Source of the DNA: Bacillus sp. ISL-18 | GTDB lineage: Bacteria; Bacillota; Bacilli; Bacillales; Cytobacillaceae | Assembly: GCF_018613415.1 (NCBI RefSeq) | Contig: NZ_JAGGQG010000006.1 | Coordinates: 124,001-188,000, forward strand | DNA length: 64,000 nucleotides | Direction: 5' to 3' | In this document: in pieces, positions 37,284 through 46,943 of the stretch | Numbering within the stretch: position 1 is the stretch's first letter | Layout of the letters: each line of letters opens with the position of its first letter | Position numbers and translations under genes: made by a program | The notes under the pieces: generated by a model | Database searches by the model: none | Told to the model about the DNA's origin: nothing | Seen by the model: only the letters and a program-made list of their open reading frames with translations

Positions 37284-38075
37284 ATGATTAAAACGGATGT
37301 AATCGATCAAATTTCTGTTGAACTTTTTGAGGCGGAAAAGAAGAAAAAAGCGGTTGGTAAGTTTGTTGACACCTATCCCGAACTGGACGAAGCATTAGCC
37401 TATCAAGTACAGGAACGCTTAATCGCAATGAAATGCAAAGAAGAGAATACGAAAAGAATTGGCCGAAAACTAGGTTTAACGAGCAAAGCAAAACAAGAGA
37501 TGATGGGCGTTCATGAGCCATCTTATGGGGTTTTGCTTGAAAGCATGCAGCTGTTTGAAGGGGAAAAAATTTCGATTGCCCCTTTCATCCATGCAAAGTT
37601 GGAACCAGAGATTGCCTTTATTTTTAATCGAGAATTGAAGGGTCCCCATGTTTCGGTTGCGGACGTGCTCGATGCAACAGAATATATTGCTCCTGCAGTA
37701 GAAATTATAGATAGCCGCTTCCATGGGTTCAGCTTTACCTTACCTGATGCGGTAGCGGATAACTCATCCTCCTCTCGTTTTATCATTGGTGAAAAATTCT
37801 CTTCTCCGAAGGATTTCGATCTGAAATTGATGGGAATGGTCTTTAAACAAAACGGAGAAGTCGTGGCGACTGGTGCGGGTGCAGCTGTAATGGGGCATCC
37901 AGCGAGAGCGATTGCTTGGTTAGCCAATCGGTTGTATAAGGCAGGTCAAAGTATTCAACCTGAAGAAGTCGTGTTAAGCGGCTCCTTATCCGCGGCGATA
38001 AAAATTGAAGCAGGTGACCATTTCTCAGCGGGTTTTGATGGTCTTGGTGTGGTGGAGGCTGTATTCACAGAATAA
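37284..38075 (+). CDS. dmpH: 4-Oxalocrotonate decarboxylase, DmpH
   Basis: A 263-residue paralogue of the preceding hydratase (KLEPEIAFIFNRELKGP, DSRFHGF, GAGAAVMGHPA). It should decarboxylate 2-oxo-3-hexenedioate to 2-hydroxypenta-2,4-dienoate with a Mg ion. It is followed after 26 bases by the tautomerase gene. Order hydratase-decarboxylase-tautomerase-dehydrogenase supports this call over a second hydratase. Confidence 0.85.
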   Translation: MIKTDVIDQISVELFEAEKKKKAVGKFVDTYPELDEALAYQVQERLIAMKCKEENTKRIGRKLGLTSKAKQEMMGVHEPSYGVLLESMQLFEGEKISIAPFIHAKLEPEIAFIFNRELKGPHVSVADVLDATEYIAPAVEIIDSRFHGFSFTLPDAVADNSSSSRFIIGEKFSSPKDFDLKLMGMVFKQNGEVVATGAGAAVMGHPARAIAWLANRLYKAGQSIQPEEVVLSGSLSAAIKIEAGDHFSAGFDGLGVVEAVFTE

Positions 38076-38101
38076 ACTTCAAGACGAGGGGTGACCTGTT
38101 T

Positions 38102-38302
38102 ATGCCATTTATTCAGATTAATATTCTTAAAGGAAGATCACCGGAAAAGAAAGAACGATTGATTCGTGAAGTTACAGATGTCGTTTCGGCGGTACTAGAA
38201 GCACCTGTTCAAAATGTTCGCATTATGATTAATGAACTAGAGCCAGAACATTGGGGGATTGCAGGCGAATCAGTGAAAAAGCGAAAGGAGGTCTCAAAAT
38301 GA
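38102..38302 (+). CDS. dmpI: 4-Oxalocrotonate tautomerase, DmpI
   Basis: A 66-residue tautomerase that isomerises 2-hydroxymuconate to 2-oxo-3-hexenedioate. The catalytic Pro follows Met1 (MPFIQI), and Arg residues in LKGRSPEKK and VQNVRIMI match the substrate-binding positions. GAGGGGTGA precedes the ATG. The stop overlaps the start of the dehydrogenase gene as ATGA, showing translational coupling. Confidence 0.93.
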   Translation: MPFIQINILKGRSPEKKERLIREVTDVVSAVLEAPVQNVRIMINELEPEHWGIAGESVKKRKEVSK

Positions 38303-39771
38303 CAAATGTCCAAACGGTAGTCAGAGAAGTGGGCCTTTATATAAACGGAGAATATGTAAAAGCAAGCGATGGGGCTAGTTTTGAGGTGAAAAACCCTGCT
38401 ACACAGGAGGTGATTGCGAGAGTCAGTGAAGCTACACAAGAGGATGTGGATCGTGCCTGCCATGTCGCACGTAATGCATTTGAAAATGGTCCGTGGAGAA
38501 CAATGACAGTAGCCGAGCGTTGTGCAAAGCTTCGCCGTATGGCTGAGATTATCCTTGAGCGAAAAGAGGAAATAGCGCGTTTAGATGCGACCGATGTAGG
38601 GAAGCCGTTTCAATCGGCCGTACAGCATGAAGTTCCACGCGCTGCCAATAACATCAAATTTTTTGCGGATTTTATGGAGCAGCTAGGCGGTGAAGTGTAT
38701 CCAATGGAAGAAGCGTATTTAAACTACACGCGTTACGAACCAGTTGGAGTAGCTTTACTCATTACCCCTTGGAATGTTCCTTTTATGTTGACCACTTGGA
38801 AGCTTGGTCCTTGTCTTGCTGCAGGCAATACAGCTGTTATTAAACCAGCTGAAATGACTCCGCTTTCTGTTTCGCTCCTTGGAGAAATTGCCAAAGAAGC
38901 AGGAATACCAGATGGCGTTGTGAATGTTGTTCATGGTCAAGGTGGAGTCGTTGGGACGGCTTTGACCACCCATCCTGAAGTAGATCTTGTTTCCTTCACG
39001 GGTTCCACGGCTACCGGAAAGCGAATTTTGAAAAACGGCGCTGATACGTTAAAAAAGGTTTCTTTTGAATTAGGTGGAAAAGCTGCCAATATCGTGTTCG
39101 AAGATGCCAATCTTGATAAAGCGATACCTGTTTCGATTCAGGCGGCGTTCATGAATTCCGGGCAAATTTGTCTTGCAGGATCAAGAATCTTGGTGCATCG
39201 GCCGATATTGGATGAATTTCTTGACCGATTTAAGAAAGCGGCAATGGAACTAAAAGTCGGCGATCCACAAGATGTGGAAACAAAAATGGGACCGGTTGTG
39301 AGTGAAGAGCATTATAAAAAGGTAACAAGCTATCTTGAAATTGCCAAAGAAGAAAATGCTACGTTAATTTGTGGTGGAAAACGACCGGATTTACCGGGAT
39401 ATTTACAAACTGGCTTCTACTTAGAGCCTACGGTTTATATTCAAGAAAATCCTAAGTCAAGAATATGCCAAGAAGAGATCTTTGGTCCAATTGTGACAAT
39501 TATCCCATTTGATACCGAAGAGGAAGCCCTTTGTATTGCCAATGATACGGAATATGGATTAAATAGTGTTGTTTGGACAGAAAACCTCCAACGCGCTCAC
39601 CGAATTTCTCATTCAGTTAGAGCCGGTACGATTTGGGTGAACTGCTGGTTTGTACGTGATCTCCGTGCGCCATTCGGCGGCTTTAAAAAGAGTGGCATCG
39701 GACGTGAAGGTGGCCATCACAGTATGGAATTTTTCACAGAAGCAAAAAATATATGTATTGCCCTAAAATAG
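38299..39771 (+). CDS. dmpC: 2-Hydroxymuconic semialdehyde dehydrogenase, DmpC
   Basis: A 490-residue NAD-dependent aldehyde dehydrogenase. Motifs: TPWNVPFML (Rossmann/Asn region), FTGSTATGK, catalytic Glu in ELGGKAANIVF and catalytic Cys in NSGQICLAGSR. It oxidises 2-hydroxymuconic semialdehyde to 2-hydroxymuconate. The start is ATG 38299, with AAAGGAGG upstream, overlapping the tautomerase stop. It is the last gene of the phenol operon, giving it a full oxalocrotonate branch. Confidence 0.94.
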   Translation: MTNVQTVVREVGLYINGEYVKASDGASFEVKNPATQEVIARVSEATQEDVDRACHVARNAFENGPWRTMTVAERCAKLRRMAEIILERKEEIARLDATDVGKPFQSAVQHEVPRAANNIKFFADFMEQLGGEVYPMEEAYLNYTRYEPVGVALLITPWNVPFMLTTWKLGPCLAAGNTAVIKPAEMTPLSVSLLGEIAKEAGIPDGVVNVVHGQGGVVGTALTTHPEVDLVSFTGSTATGKRILKNGADTLKKVSFELGGKAANIVFEDANLDKAIPVSIQAAFMNSGQICLAGSRILVHRPILDEFLDRFKKAAMELKVGDPQDVETKMGPVVSEEHYKKVTSYLEIAKEENATLICGGKRPDLPGYLQTGFYLEPTVYIQENPKSRICQEEIFGPIVTIIPFDTEEEALCIANDTEYGLNSVVWTENLQRAHRISHSVRAGTIWVNCWFVRDLRAPFGGFKKSGIGREGGHHSMEFFTEAKNICIALK

Positions 39772-39846
39772 TAATGAAAAGATCGAAATACCTATGTAAA
39801 ATTAAGGTCCTTTACACAGACAAGCTTCGTATTTAAATAAAAACAT

Positions 39847-39893
39847 GACACTAACTGCAGACTCTTCAATGAGAGGATCTGCAGTTAATGTCA
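39847..39893. terminator. Long hairpin at end of phenol operon
   Basis: TGACACTAACTGCAGA pairs with TCTGCAGTTAATGTCA (one mismatch in 16) around a 15-base loop. No T tract follows on either strand, so termination by this hairpin is uncertain; it might end transcripts in a factor-dependent way or protect the 3' end. Confidence 0.5.
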
Positions 39894-39944
39894 ATGCTCT
39901 AGCTGTGGATCTAAATAAGCTTTATCAGAAGTGGAAGTGCACTG

Positions 39945-40838
39945 CTAAACAAGTGAACTGGAATTCTGTTTTTTGTAAGCCAATGGGGTCATGTTCATTG
40001 ACTTTCGGAATTTATCTATGAAATAGCTTGTACTGTTAAATCCTACTTGATAAGCAACATCTGTGACATTTGATTCCGGTTGTTGTAGTAAAGTTAAACT
40101 TCTTTGAATTCGATAATCTGTTACATAATTCAGGGGTGTTTTCTTTAAAACTCGTTTGAAATATCGGCAGCACTCGGAACGACTTAATTGACCAGCTCGT
40201 GCTAGATCGTCTAAAAGGATTTTCTCCGCATAATGTAGGTGGATCCAATTTAACATCTGTTTCATTCGATGACTTTTGACCACTTCCATCTGTTCGTACT
40301 CCAATTCAATCCCATTCATAATTAGGTTCTTCCAAATTAAGGTTAAATGCAGGCTGATGTCGATTTCAAAGTATGGTGGATTTTGTTTGATTAGCTGATT
40401 GATTCTCTCCATTGAACTTAAAATGTTATGTGCCCAAGGCTCCTCTGGAACCAAGCGCAAATAAGGAATATTAGTCGCCTGAATATAAGGGCTTACATGG
40501 GTTGTATAAAGTTCTTGGGATAAAACGAAATGAGGGGATACATTTAAACAAATATAGGCACAGCCTGAATTATTTTTATCTTTTGCCATGTGGAGGCAGC
40601 CACTATTTATAAATAACCCCTCACCAGTTTTTATCATGATTGTTTCTTCATTTATTTGAAAAAAGGCTTCTCCTTTTATAACGAGAACAAACTGAAATTC
40701 ATCATGCCAGTGAAGTGGTATATATCCATTTATATTTTGATTAATGGTGGTTTCGTAACATGCAAGCGGTAATACAACTGTTCGATGTACTGTTAGTTCT
40801 TTTAAACTTTGATCCACTTTAAAATCTTTCATTTGCAT
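39945..40838 (-). CDS. AraC-family regulator with N-terminal cupin domain
   Basis: A 297-residue regulator: AraC_binding cupin (residues about 20-150, [18 protein letters not shown]) and a C-terminal double helix-turn-helix ([23 protein letters not shown] ... [22 protein letters not shown]). It is divergent from the EamA transporter gene, so it most likely controls that export or uptake gene in response to a small ligand. It ends 174 bases from the phenol operon in convergent orientation. Nothing ties it to aromatic metabolism beyond position. Confidence 0.9.
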   Translation of the reverse strand: MQMKDFKVDQSLKELTVHRTVVLPLACYETTINQNINGYIPLHWHDEFQFVLVIKGEAFFQINEETIMIKTGEGLFINSGCLHMAKDKNNSGCAYICLNVSPHFVLSQELYTTHVSPYIQATNIPYLRLVPEEPWAHNILSSMERINQLIKQNPPYFEIDISLHLTLIWKNLIMNGIELEYEQMEVVKSHRMKQMLNWIHLHYAEKILLDDLARAGQLSRSECCRYFKRVLKKTPLNYVTDYRIQRSLTLLQQPESNVTDVAYQVGFNSTSYFIDKFRKSMNMTPLAYKKQNSSSLV

Positions 40839-40957
40839 TTTACCACCTCAATATACTTATATTTTTTTATTCAATTTGGGTATTATTTCAACGGTTTTCC
40901 CCTTATTATTTAACATATTATATCACTATTTTTATATTTAAAGGTGGAGAATCAAAC

Positions 40958-41887
40958 ATGAATAGACAGAAGGGAATTGTTCTTGTTATTACTGGAGCTG
41001 TATTTTGGGGGATTGGTGGAACTGTTGCAAAAAGGCTTTTTCAACAGTATCAAATCGATGTTGATTGGCTGGTTACCACCCGATTGCTCATAGCTGGTTT
41101 TTTACTCTTAACCGTTCAATTTTTCAGAAAAGACCGTTCCCAAATACTTGGTGTTTGGAAAACTAGAAAGACCGCTATTCCATTACTAATTTTCGGATTA
41201 CTCGGTATGCTTGCGGTTCAATACACGTATATGGCTTCCATTAAACATGGGAATGCAGCGGTTGCCACTCTATTACAATATTTAGCACCTGTGATCATTA
41301 TCGTTTACTTAATTATCCGCAAACAAACGGTTGTATCACGAAATGATTTGTTGACGGTTTCACTAGCTTTAGTGGGATGTTTTTTCTTATTAACAAACGG
41401 CTCCATTTCTCAATTATCTGTACCTACACCTGCCATCGTTTGGGGTGTTCTATCTGGATTCGCTTTAGCCTTTTATACGTTATATGCCATTCCATTACTG
41501 AAACAATACGATTCGCTTGTTATTGTTGGTTGGGCTATGTTGATCGGTGGTCTTGCCTTAAGTTTTATTCATCCACCTTGGCAATTAGACACTAGTAACT
41601 TAACACTAGAAGCTTATTTATATCTGTTCTTCGTTATCATTTTTGGTACGATGATTGCCTTCTGGTTTTATATAGAAAGTTTGCAAAGTCTAGCACCTAA
41701 AGAATCAAGCCTGCTCGGAAGCATAGAGCCACTAGCGGCAGTTTTAACAACAGTCTTTTGGTTAAAAGAATCGTTTGGAATTTTCCAATGGATTGGGACA
41801 GCTTGTATCATAGGAATGATTGTATTGTTGGCTTTGAATAAAGAGTCCGCTTCAAAGTCTAGGAGTAAAGTGAGTATTTCTTATTAA
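40958..41887 (+). CDS. EamA/DMT-family transporter
   Basis: A 309-residue membrane protein with ten predicted segments in two EamA repeats (residues 5-140 and 150-290). The first repeat starts [15 protein letters not shown] and the second [17 protein letters not shown], with the typical EPLAAVL near residue 258. Such proteins export metabolites or amino acids. AAGGTGGAG precedes the ATG. It is divergent from the AraC regulator. Confidence 0.9.
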   Translation: MNRQKGIVLVITGAVFWGIGGTVAKRLFQQYQIDVDWLVTTRLLIAGFLLLTVQFFRKDRSQILGVWKTRKTAIPLLIFGLLGMLAVQYTYMASIKHGNAAVATLLQYLAPVIIIVYLIIRKQTVVSRNDLLTVSLALVGCFFLLTNGSISQLSVPTPAIVWGVLSGFALAFYTLYAIPLLKQYDSLVIVGWAMLIGGLALSFIHPPWQLDTSNLTLEAYLYLFFVIIFGTMIAFWFYIESLQSLAPKESSLLGSIEPLAAVLTTVFWLKESFGIFQWIGTACIIGMIVLLALNKESASKSRSKVSISY

Positions 41888-41904
41888 AATAGTACAGATA
41901 GTTA

Positions 41905-41937
41905 AAAACGACACTCACGGAGGAATGTCGTTTTTTT
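41905..41937. terminator. Terminator between convergent EamA and Rrf2 genes
   Basis: AAAACGACA pairs with TGTCGTTTT around a 12-base loop, with T7 on the plus strand and A-rich sequence on the other side, so it can work in both directions. Confidence 0.85.
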
Positions 41938-41939
41938 AA

Positions 41940-42383
41940 TTACTTTATAGTTTTGATTTCCTCTTTTTCAATAATATCTTTCACTACATCCTCAATGGTT
42001 ACATTCCCAAGCGCCTTTTCCAAAGCGGTTTGGGCTAATGTAAACAAAGGTTCAATGGTGCATTGAATATTTCTTCCAACAGGACAATCAGGATTTGGAT
42101 TTTCATGAATGCTAAACAACTCTTTCTCTTGTACAACATTAACTGCTTTATATACGTCCAGTAATGTAATTTCAGATAAATCCTTAGCTAAATCTGCCCC
42201 TGCAATACCTGGCCGCACGGTTATCAACCCTGCTTTTTTAAGCATTCCCATTATTTTTCTGATCACTGCTGGATTTGTATTTACACTTCCTGCTAAAAAT
42301 TCAGATGAGCTGACCCCATCTTTATTAATTTCAATAAGAGATAATATATGAATTCCGACAGCGAATCGGCTGCTGATAGACAT
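41940..42383 (-). CDS. Rrf2-family transcriptional regulator, YwnA-like
   Basis: A 147-residue Rrf2 protein: winged helix-turn-helix at residues 1-70 (SSRFAVGIHILSLIEINKD ... MLKKAGLITVRPG), dimerisation helix after. Two Cys occur in DCPVGRNIQC, fewer and in a different position from the iron-sulfur Cys triad of IscR, so a thiol or ligand switch is more likely. It is divergent from a QorB-like quinone reductase gene, as ywnA-ywnB are paired in B. subtilis. Two 19-base TGTAAT-N7-rTTACA repeats lie in the spacer. Confidence 0.9.
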   Translation of the reverse strand: MSISSRFAVGIHILSLIEINKDGVSSSEFLAGSVNTNPAVIRKIMGMLKKAGLITVRPGIAGADLAKDLSEITLLDVYKAVNVVQEKELFSIHENPNPDCPVGRNIQCTIEPLFTLAQTALEKALGNVTIEDVVKDIIEKEEIKTIK

Positions 42384-42435
42384 GTTTCGTCACCATCCTA
42401 TTAACGATTCTATTATTTAATTTATCTTTTTATCA

Positions 42436-42454
42436 TGTAATTAAATTGATTACA
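42436..42454. promoter_or_regulatory. Rrf2 operator proximal to regulator gene
   Basis: TGTAATTAAATTGATTACA is a 19-base inverted repeat (TGTAAT-N7-ATTACA), 52 bases from the regulator start. A second copy of the same length lies at 42537-42555. Confidence 0.7.
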
Positions 42455-42500
42455 AGTTTATTATACCAAATTAACAACAAAATATAAATAACCTTACCTG

Positions 42501-42555
42501 TTGACAAAACGAATACAGGTAATTAAAATGAAAACATGTAATCAATATTGTTACA
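42501..42555 (+). promoter_or_regulatory. Quinone reductase promoter with overlapping Rrf2 operator
   Basis: TTGACA (42501-42506), 17-base spacer and TAAAAT (42524-42529) form a near-consensus promoter. The operator TGTAATCAATATTGTTACA (42537-42555) covers the expected start of transcription, an ideal position for repression. A further inverted repeat TTACCTGT / ACAGGTAA (42494-42501, 42515-42522) brackets the -35 and spacer. Confidence 0.75.
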
Positions 42556-42579
42556 ACTAAAAATCTGGAGGGAATATAA

Positions 42580-43452
42580 ATGAAACTATTAGTTACAGGA
42601 GCAACAGGGAAATTAGGTACAAAAGTAGTCGATTCATTGTTGAAAGCTATACCTGCAAGTGAGCTGGCAGTGAGTGTTCGAAATCCAGAGAAAGCGGAAG
42701 GACTTCGTGCTCGGGGAGTAGAGGTTCGGCAAGGAGACTTTGACCGACCAGAGACATTAGATCAGGCTTTTACAGGGATTGACCGTTTATTAATTATTTC
42801 TGCGGATGGTGACAATGAAACAAGAATCCGTCAACATACTGACGCTGTTCAAGCAGCGGAGCGTGCAGGGGTAAAATTTATCGCTTACACAAGCTTGGCA
42901 AATGCAACAGATAGTAAAAATTTAATGGCTCCGCCTCATGTTGCAACAGAAGCAGCCATCATTAAGACGGGGATCCCATATTCTTTCTTACGGAACAATT
43001 GGTATTTGGAGAACGAAATTGGAAGCATTCAAGGTGCGCTCGCAGGAGCTCCGTGGGTAACTTCCGCTGGGGAAGGTAAAGTAGGCTGGGCACTGCAACA
43101 AGATTATGCTGATGCAGCAGCAGCGGTTCTTCTTGGAAACGGTCATGAGAATACAGTGTATGAACTTTCTGGCCCCCTTTTGACTCAAGAAGAGTTGGCA
43201 TCTGCTCTTGGTGCGGTATTGGGTAAAGAAATACCTGTACAACATGTTAGTGACGAAAAATATGCAGAGATTATGAAAGGTTTAGGTTTACCTGATTTTG
43301 TAATTCCTATTGTAGTAGGAATTCAAGAAAGCATTCGGAATGGTTCACTTGATGTTGAAAGTAATGATTTTGAGAAAGTTCTTGGTCGTCCAGTTACTCC
43401 AATCAAAGAAGCACTGATTCAACTTGTTAATGCAGTTTCACAAGAAAAATAA
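42580..43452 (+). CDS. NmrA-like NAD(P)H:quinone oxidoreductase, QorB type
   Basis: A 290-residue atypical short-chain dehydrogenase. The cofactor motif GATGKLGTKV lies at the start, ADGDNETRIRQH and YTSLANA follow, and FLRNNWYLEN near residue 140 is typical of QorB/YtfG quinone reductases. It likely reduces quinones or catechol-derived electrophiles with NADPH. Its strong promoter is covered by an Rrf2 operator, so it is probably induced when the divergent repressor is released by electrophiles. CTGGAGGG precedes the ATG. Confidence 0.88.
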   Translation: MKLLVTGATGKLGTKVVDSLLKAIPASELAVSVRNPEKAEGLRARGVEVRQGDFDRPETLDQAFTGIDRLLIISADGDNETRIRQHTDAVQAAERAGVKFIAYTSLANATDSKNLMAPPHVATEAAIIKTGIPYSFLRNNWYLENEIGSIQGALAGAPWVTSAGEGKVGWALQQDYADAAAAVLLGNGHENTVYELSGPLLTQEELASALGAVLGKEIPVQHVSDEKYAEIMKGLGLPDFVIPIVVGIQESIRNGSLDVESNDFEKVLGRPVTPIKEALIQLVNAVSQEK

Positions 43453-43470
43453 AATATTTATGCAAAATAA

Positions 43471-43496
43471 AAAATCTTCCAGAGGGAAGATTTTTT
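43471..43496. terminator. Bidirectional terminator between convergent genes
   Basis: AAAATCTTCC / GGAAGATTTT with a 4-base loop, T-rich on both sides, between the quinone reductase and trmL. Confidence 0.9.
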
Positions 43497-43965
43497 ATTT
43501 TATATTAGGGAATCCTTGCTGACGCAAAGCCTCATACACCAATATAGCTGCAGTATTCGATAGGTTCAGTGATCGAATATGATCATTCATTGGTATTCTT
43601 AAAAAATGATCTTTATTATTTCTAAGTAAATCCTTTGGTAAACCAGTTGTTTCTTTTCCGAACATAAAATAATGTTCTTTTGATCCATCACTGAAATCAA
43701 AAGATGAATGTGGTTTTTCACCAAACGTTTCAATATAGTAAAACTCACCTTGATTTTTTGAAAAAAAGTCATCTAATGAGTCATAGTACGTTATGTTTAC
43801 AAGCTCCCAGAAATCTAAACCAGCTTGTTTTATCATTTTTTCATCTGTTGAAAAGCCAAGTGGCCGGATTAAATGCAGTGCTGTTTCGGTTGCGGCACAA
43901 GTACGTGCAATATTTTCAGTGTTAGCGGGAATTTCTGGTTGATATAGTACAACATGTATTGCCAA
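43495..43965 (-). CDS. trmL: tRNA (cytidine/uridine-34-2'-O)-methyltransferase TrmL
   Basis: A 156-residue SPOUT methyltransferase with the trefoil-knot motifs: PEIPANTENIARTCAA at the start (Asn/Arg), MFGKETTGLP in the middle and IPMNDHIRSLNLSNTAAI at the end. Length and motifs fit TrmL (CspR), which methylates the wobble base of tRNA-Leu. It is transcribed alone, with GAGGTGACC ahead of the start. It is a housekeeping gene among accessory ones. Confidence 0.95.
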   Translation of the reverse strand: MAIHVVLYQPEIPANTENIARTCAATETALHLIRPLGFSTDEKMIKQAGLDFWELVNITYYDSLDDFFSKNQGEFYYIETFGEKPHSSFDFSDGSKEHYFMFGKETTGLPKDLLRNNKDHFLRIPMNDHIRSLNLSNTAAILVYEALRQQGFPNIK

Positions 43966-44070
43966 AACTGGTCACCTCTATCTTAATTTTACCCTCCAAA
44001 TTATAGCATACAGTTTGTAAAGAGTTGTACGTTAACTCCCACAGGTTAATAGGAAAACCTGTTTTTTTCT

Positions 44071-44985
44071 TTATGGCTTTAATTTTTTGGACCAATAAGA
44101 CCTGGCGATCTCTATAAGATCTTTAGCAGGATTACTTAGATAAGCACCTTTCTTATATGATGCACATACTTCCCAAACAGGTTTTTGCTTGATGAAGAAA
44201 TATGAGACGTTCGAGTTTGGTTTAGCATACGCCATTGGGATGATGGAACAGCATATTCCTTCCGCCACCATTTGATACAACGTATGACAGCTCCTAGTTT
44301 CTAACAAGATATAGGGGTTAAAATCTTCGTCGGCAGTAAGATGATCATAAATTTCTCGAAGAGTGGATCCTTTTTGCATAAGAGCAAAAGTATCGTTTTT
44401 AAAAAGCTCTAAGCTTATTTCAGGTAATTTATCACCGAGTTTTCCTCCTAAATGGGCAAGGGGATGCGCATTGGGAACAGCTAAAATAATATCTTCCGAA
44501 CAGATATAGATATATTTATCATTTGTCTTTTGAGAATTTTGCAATGTTAAAAATCCAATATCGAGATTCCCCATTGATAGTTCATGTTGTTGTTGTTTCA
44601 CCGGCAGTTCAATTGGTTCCACTTTTAGATTGGGATACTTTTTGTAAAAAGCAGGGTAGATTGTTGCAAACATTTCAGGACCGCGTTCAGGAGTTAGGCC
44701 AATACTAAGCTTTCCTTTTTTTATATCGATTAAATCATTAATTTGGTTGTAGGTATCTCTTTTAATACGTAGCATTTTTTGGGCATTCTCAATATAAATT
44801 TCCCCTGCTTGTGTGGGATGCCAATTGGTTCTTGAACGAACAAAAAGTTGCGTTCCCAGTTCTTTTTCTAATTTTAAGAGTTGCTGATTTAAGGCTGATT
44901 GAGTGATAAATAGTTTTTCAGCTGCTTTTGTAATATTGTTTTCCTCAGCGATTTTAATCATATATTCCAACTGTTTTAGATCCAT
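44071..44985 (-). CDS. LysR-family regulator, probable regulator of galactarate dehydratase
   Basis: A 304-residue LysR protein: N-terminal helix-turn-helix (NITKAAEKLFITQSALNQQLLKLEKELGTQ) and a periplasmic-binding-like effector domain from about residue 90. It is divergent from the galactarate dehydratase gene with a 124-base spacer, so it most likely activates that gene in response to an aldarate. No T-N11-A motif could be singled out with confidence. Confidence 0.9.
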   Translation of the reverse strand: MDLKQLEYMIKIAEENNITKAAEKLFITQSALNQQLLKLEKELGTQLFVRSRTNWHPTQAGEIYIENAQKMLRIKRDTYNQINDLIDIKKGKLSIGLTPERGPEMFATIYPAFYKKYPNLKVEPIELPVKQQQHELSMGNLDIGFLTLQNSQKTNDKYIYICSEDIILAVPNAHPLAHLGGKLGDKLPEISLELFKNDTFALMQKGSTLREIYDHLTADEDFNPYILLETRSCHTLYQMVAEGICCSIIPMAYAKPNSNVSYFFIKQKPVWEVCASYKKGAYLSNPAKDLIEIARSYWSKKLKP

Positions 44986-45109
44986 TTGAAATTCTCCCCA
45001 GTACTCTTAGTTTTTCTAATAGAATTCTAAAAATAATCACTTTTACTTTAAATATAACCTAAGCGTACAATGGCTTTAAGAATAGAACAAGAGTTTAGGA
45101 GGAAGCAAA

Positions 45110-46624
45110 GTGGAAAATCGTTATATTAAAATCAATGAGAATGATAACGTTGCCATTACAGTAAATGCCATTCCAGCAGGTACCATTATCATGGATGCAA
45201 TTCTAGTAAACCAGGATATTCCACAAGGGCATAAAATTGCCTTATGCCATATCGAAGAAGGCGAACCAATCGTCCGATATGGCGTTATTTTAGGATATGC
45301 CTTACATTCTATTAAAAAGGGCGACTGGATCAATGAACATATGATGAAACTTCCAATACCTCCAGCATTGGATGAGATGGAGTTTGCAACCAATTTGATT
45401 ACAAATCTGCCAGAACCACCAGTTAGAACGTTTATGGGTTATCCTAACAAAAACGGAGGATATGCTGGAACAAGAAATATATTAGGAATTGTTACAACTG
45501 TTCAATGCGTAACAGGTGTTTTAAATAACGCAGTAAAGAGAATAAAACAAGAACTTCTTCCCAAGTATCCAAATATAGATGATGTGGTCGTGATCAATCA
45601 TGCTTATGGATGCGGTGTCGCCATCAATGCCCCAGAAGCAAAAATCCCGATTCGAATGTTGAAAAACATGGTCAAACACCCGAATTTCGGTGGAGAGACA
45701 ATGATTATCTCACTGGGATGCGAAAAACTAACATTAGAAATGCTATTGGATGCGGAATATAACACTTCAGACAATGTAGTAACGTTTCAAAACGAAAAGG
45801 GTCATAAGGCAATTATGGCAGAAATAATGAAAATGGCTGAAAACAAATTAAAAATTTTGAATGAAAGAGTTCGTGTTGAGCTGCCACTTTCTCAATTATC
45901 GATTGGTTTACAATGCGGAGGAAGTGATGCTTTCTCTGGGGTAACAGCCAATCCTTCCGCCGGTTATGCTGCCGATCTGTTAGTCAATGCCGGTGCAACA
46001 GTTATGTTTTCTGAAGTAACCGAGGTTCGTGATGGTGTTCATATCATTGCCGAGCGTTGTGTGAACGAAGAGGTTGGAAAAAAATTAGCTGACGAGATGA
46101 GATGGTATGATCAATACTTGAATAATGGTCAAGTCGACCGTTCAGCAAATCCTACTCCTGGAAATAAAAAGGGGGGGTTATCGAATATTGTTGAAAAAGC
46201 AATGGGTTCGATCGCTAAATCGGGTACTTCTCCGATTGTAGAGGTTCTTTCACCAGGCGAAAGACCAACGAAAAAGGGGCTGATTTTTGCAGCCACTCCA
46301 GCCAGTGACTTTGTATGTGGCTCGTGTCAGTTATCTAGTGGAATCACGCTCCAAGTGTTTATGACAGGACGAGGAACCCCATATGGATTAGCAACTGCAC
46401 CAGTCATTAAAGTATGTTCAAGAAATGATATGAAGGATATGTGGCAAGATTTAATTGATGTAAATGCAGGGCCAATTGCCACAGGTGATGCAACCATTCA
46501 AGATATTGGAACCCAGCTATTCCATGAAATTATCGATGTTGCCAGCGGACGTAAACAGAGTCTTGCAGAAGAATTTGAAATCTATAATGATTTTACTCTA
46601 TTTAATCCAGCCCCAATCACCTGA
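45110..46624 (+). CDS. garD: Galactarate dehydratase, GarD-type (UxaA family)
   Basis: A 504-residue protein of the UxaA/GarD family: N-terminal SAF domain (residues about 5-95), then the two C-terminal UxaA domains. Conserved Cys positions in [28 protein letters not shown] and [11 protein letters not shown] are those of the iron-dependent dehydratases. Length of about 500 with fused SAF is that of single-chain galactarate or altronate dehydratases; B. subtilis GarD is similar. It starts at GTG with TAGGAGGAAG upstream. No other aldarate genes are present; a decayed lactate-racemase-like gene follows. Confidence 0.88.
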   Translation: MENRYIKINENDNVAITVNAIPAGTIIMDAILVNQDIPQGHKIALCHIEEGEPIVRYGVILGYALHSIKKGDWINEHMMKLPIPPALDEMEFATNLITNLPEPPVRTFMGYPNKNGGYAGTRNILGIVTTVQCVTGVLNNAVKRIKQELLPKYPNIDDVVVINHAYGCGVAINAPEAKIPIRMLKNMVKHPNFGGETMIISLGCEKLTLEMLLDAEYNTSDNVVTFQNEKGHKAIMAEIMKMAENKLKILNERVRVELPLSQLSIGLQCGGSDAFSGVTANPSAGYAADLLVNAGATVMFSEVTEVRDGVHIIAERCVNEEVGKKLADEMRWYDQYLNNGQVDRSANPTPGNKKGGLSNIVEKAMGSIAKSGTSPIVEVLSPGERPTKKGLIFAATPASDFVCGSCQLSSGITLQVFMTGRGTPYGLATAPVIKVCSRNDMKDMWQDLIDVNAGPIATGDATIQDIGTQLFHEIIDVASGRKQSLAEEFEIYNDFTLFNPAPIT

Positions 46625-46690
46625 TTTAAGGATGTATACATTTTGTAATGCGGAGAATCAATGCTTTTTCCTTTGAAAAGAGGTATTGAA

Positions 46691-46854
46691 ATGGAGAAAT
46701 TGTTAAGAGGTATAAATATCCCAAGAATGATTAAAGTCAGACAGCGGTTCCCAAGAAGTTGTTCAGATTGGGGTCTCTAAAAATGGACTCTCGGTCAATA
46801 TCGAAAACTTGCCTATACGAAAGCAGATGTGATAATTTACTTCGGAAATAATTA
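46691..46854 (+). pseudogene. Decayed LarA-like (lactate racemase/DUF2088) gene
   Basis: A start-like piece MEKLLRGINIPRMIKVRQRF (from ATG 46691) is followed, after a frame change, by VVQIGVSKNGLSVNIE and then in yet another frame LAYTKADVIIYFG before a stop at 46852-46854. The segments in order resemble the N-terminus and the G(V/T)..G.PV....A...AD.II stretch of the nickel-dependent lactate racemase family, with most of the gene deleted. It lies 66 bases after garD and was probably part of that operon. The match is by recognition of family patterns only. Confidence 0.5.
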
Positions 46855-46862
46855 AGAGATTT

Positions 46863-46908
46863 CTAGCTTGAGCTGTCCGAACTTGGCTTAATTTCGGGCA
46901 GCCCCGCA
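46863..46908. repeat. Hairpin GCTGTCCGAA / TTTCGGGCAGC
   Basis: A single imperfect hairpin preceding the tandem repeats; its CTGTCC start resembles the stems of the 52-bp units, so it may be a distant member of the same repeat family. Confidence 0.4.
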
Positions 46909-46943
46909 TGATTTCCCGTTTGCGGTTGTCAATAAGAGCCTTT

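Noticed and set aside
44041-44068. Hairpin ACAGGTT / AACCTGT with T run
   Set aside because: The T run lies on the plus strand but no plus-strand gene ends there; it does not fit termination of the LysR gene on the minus strand.
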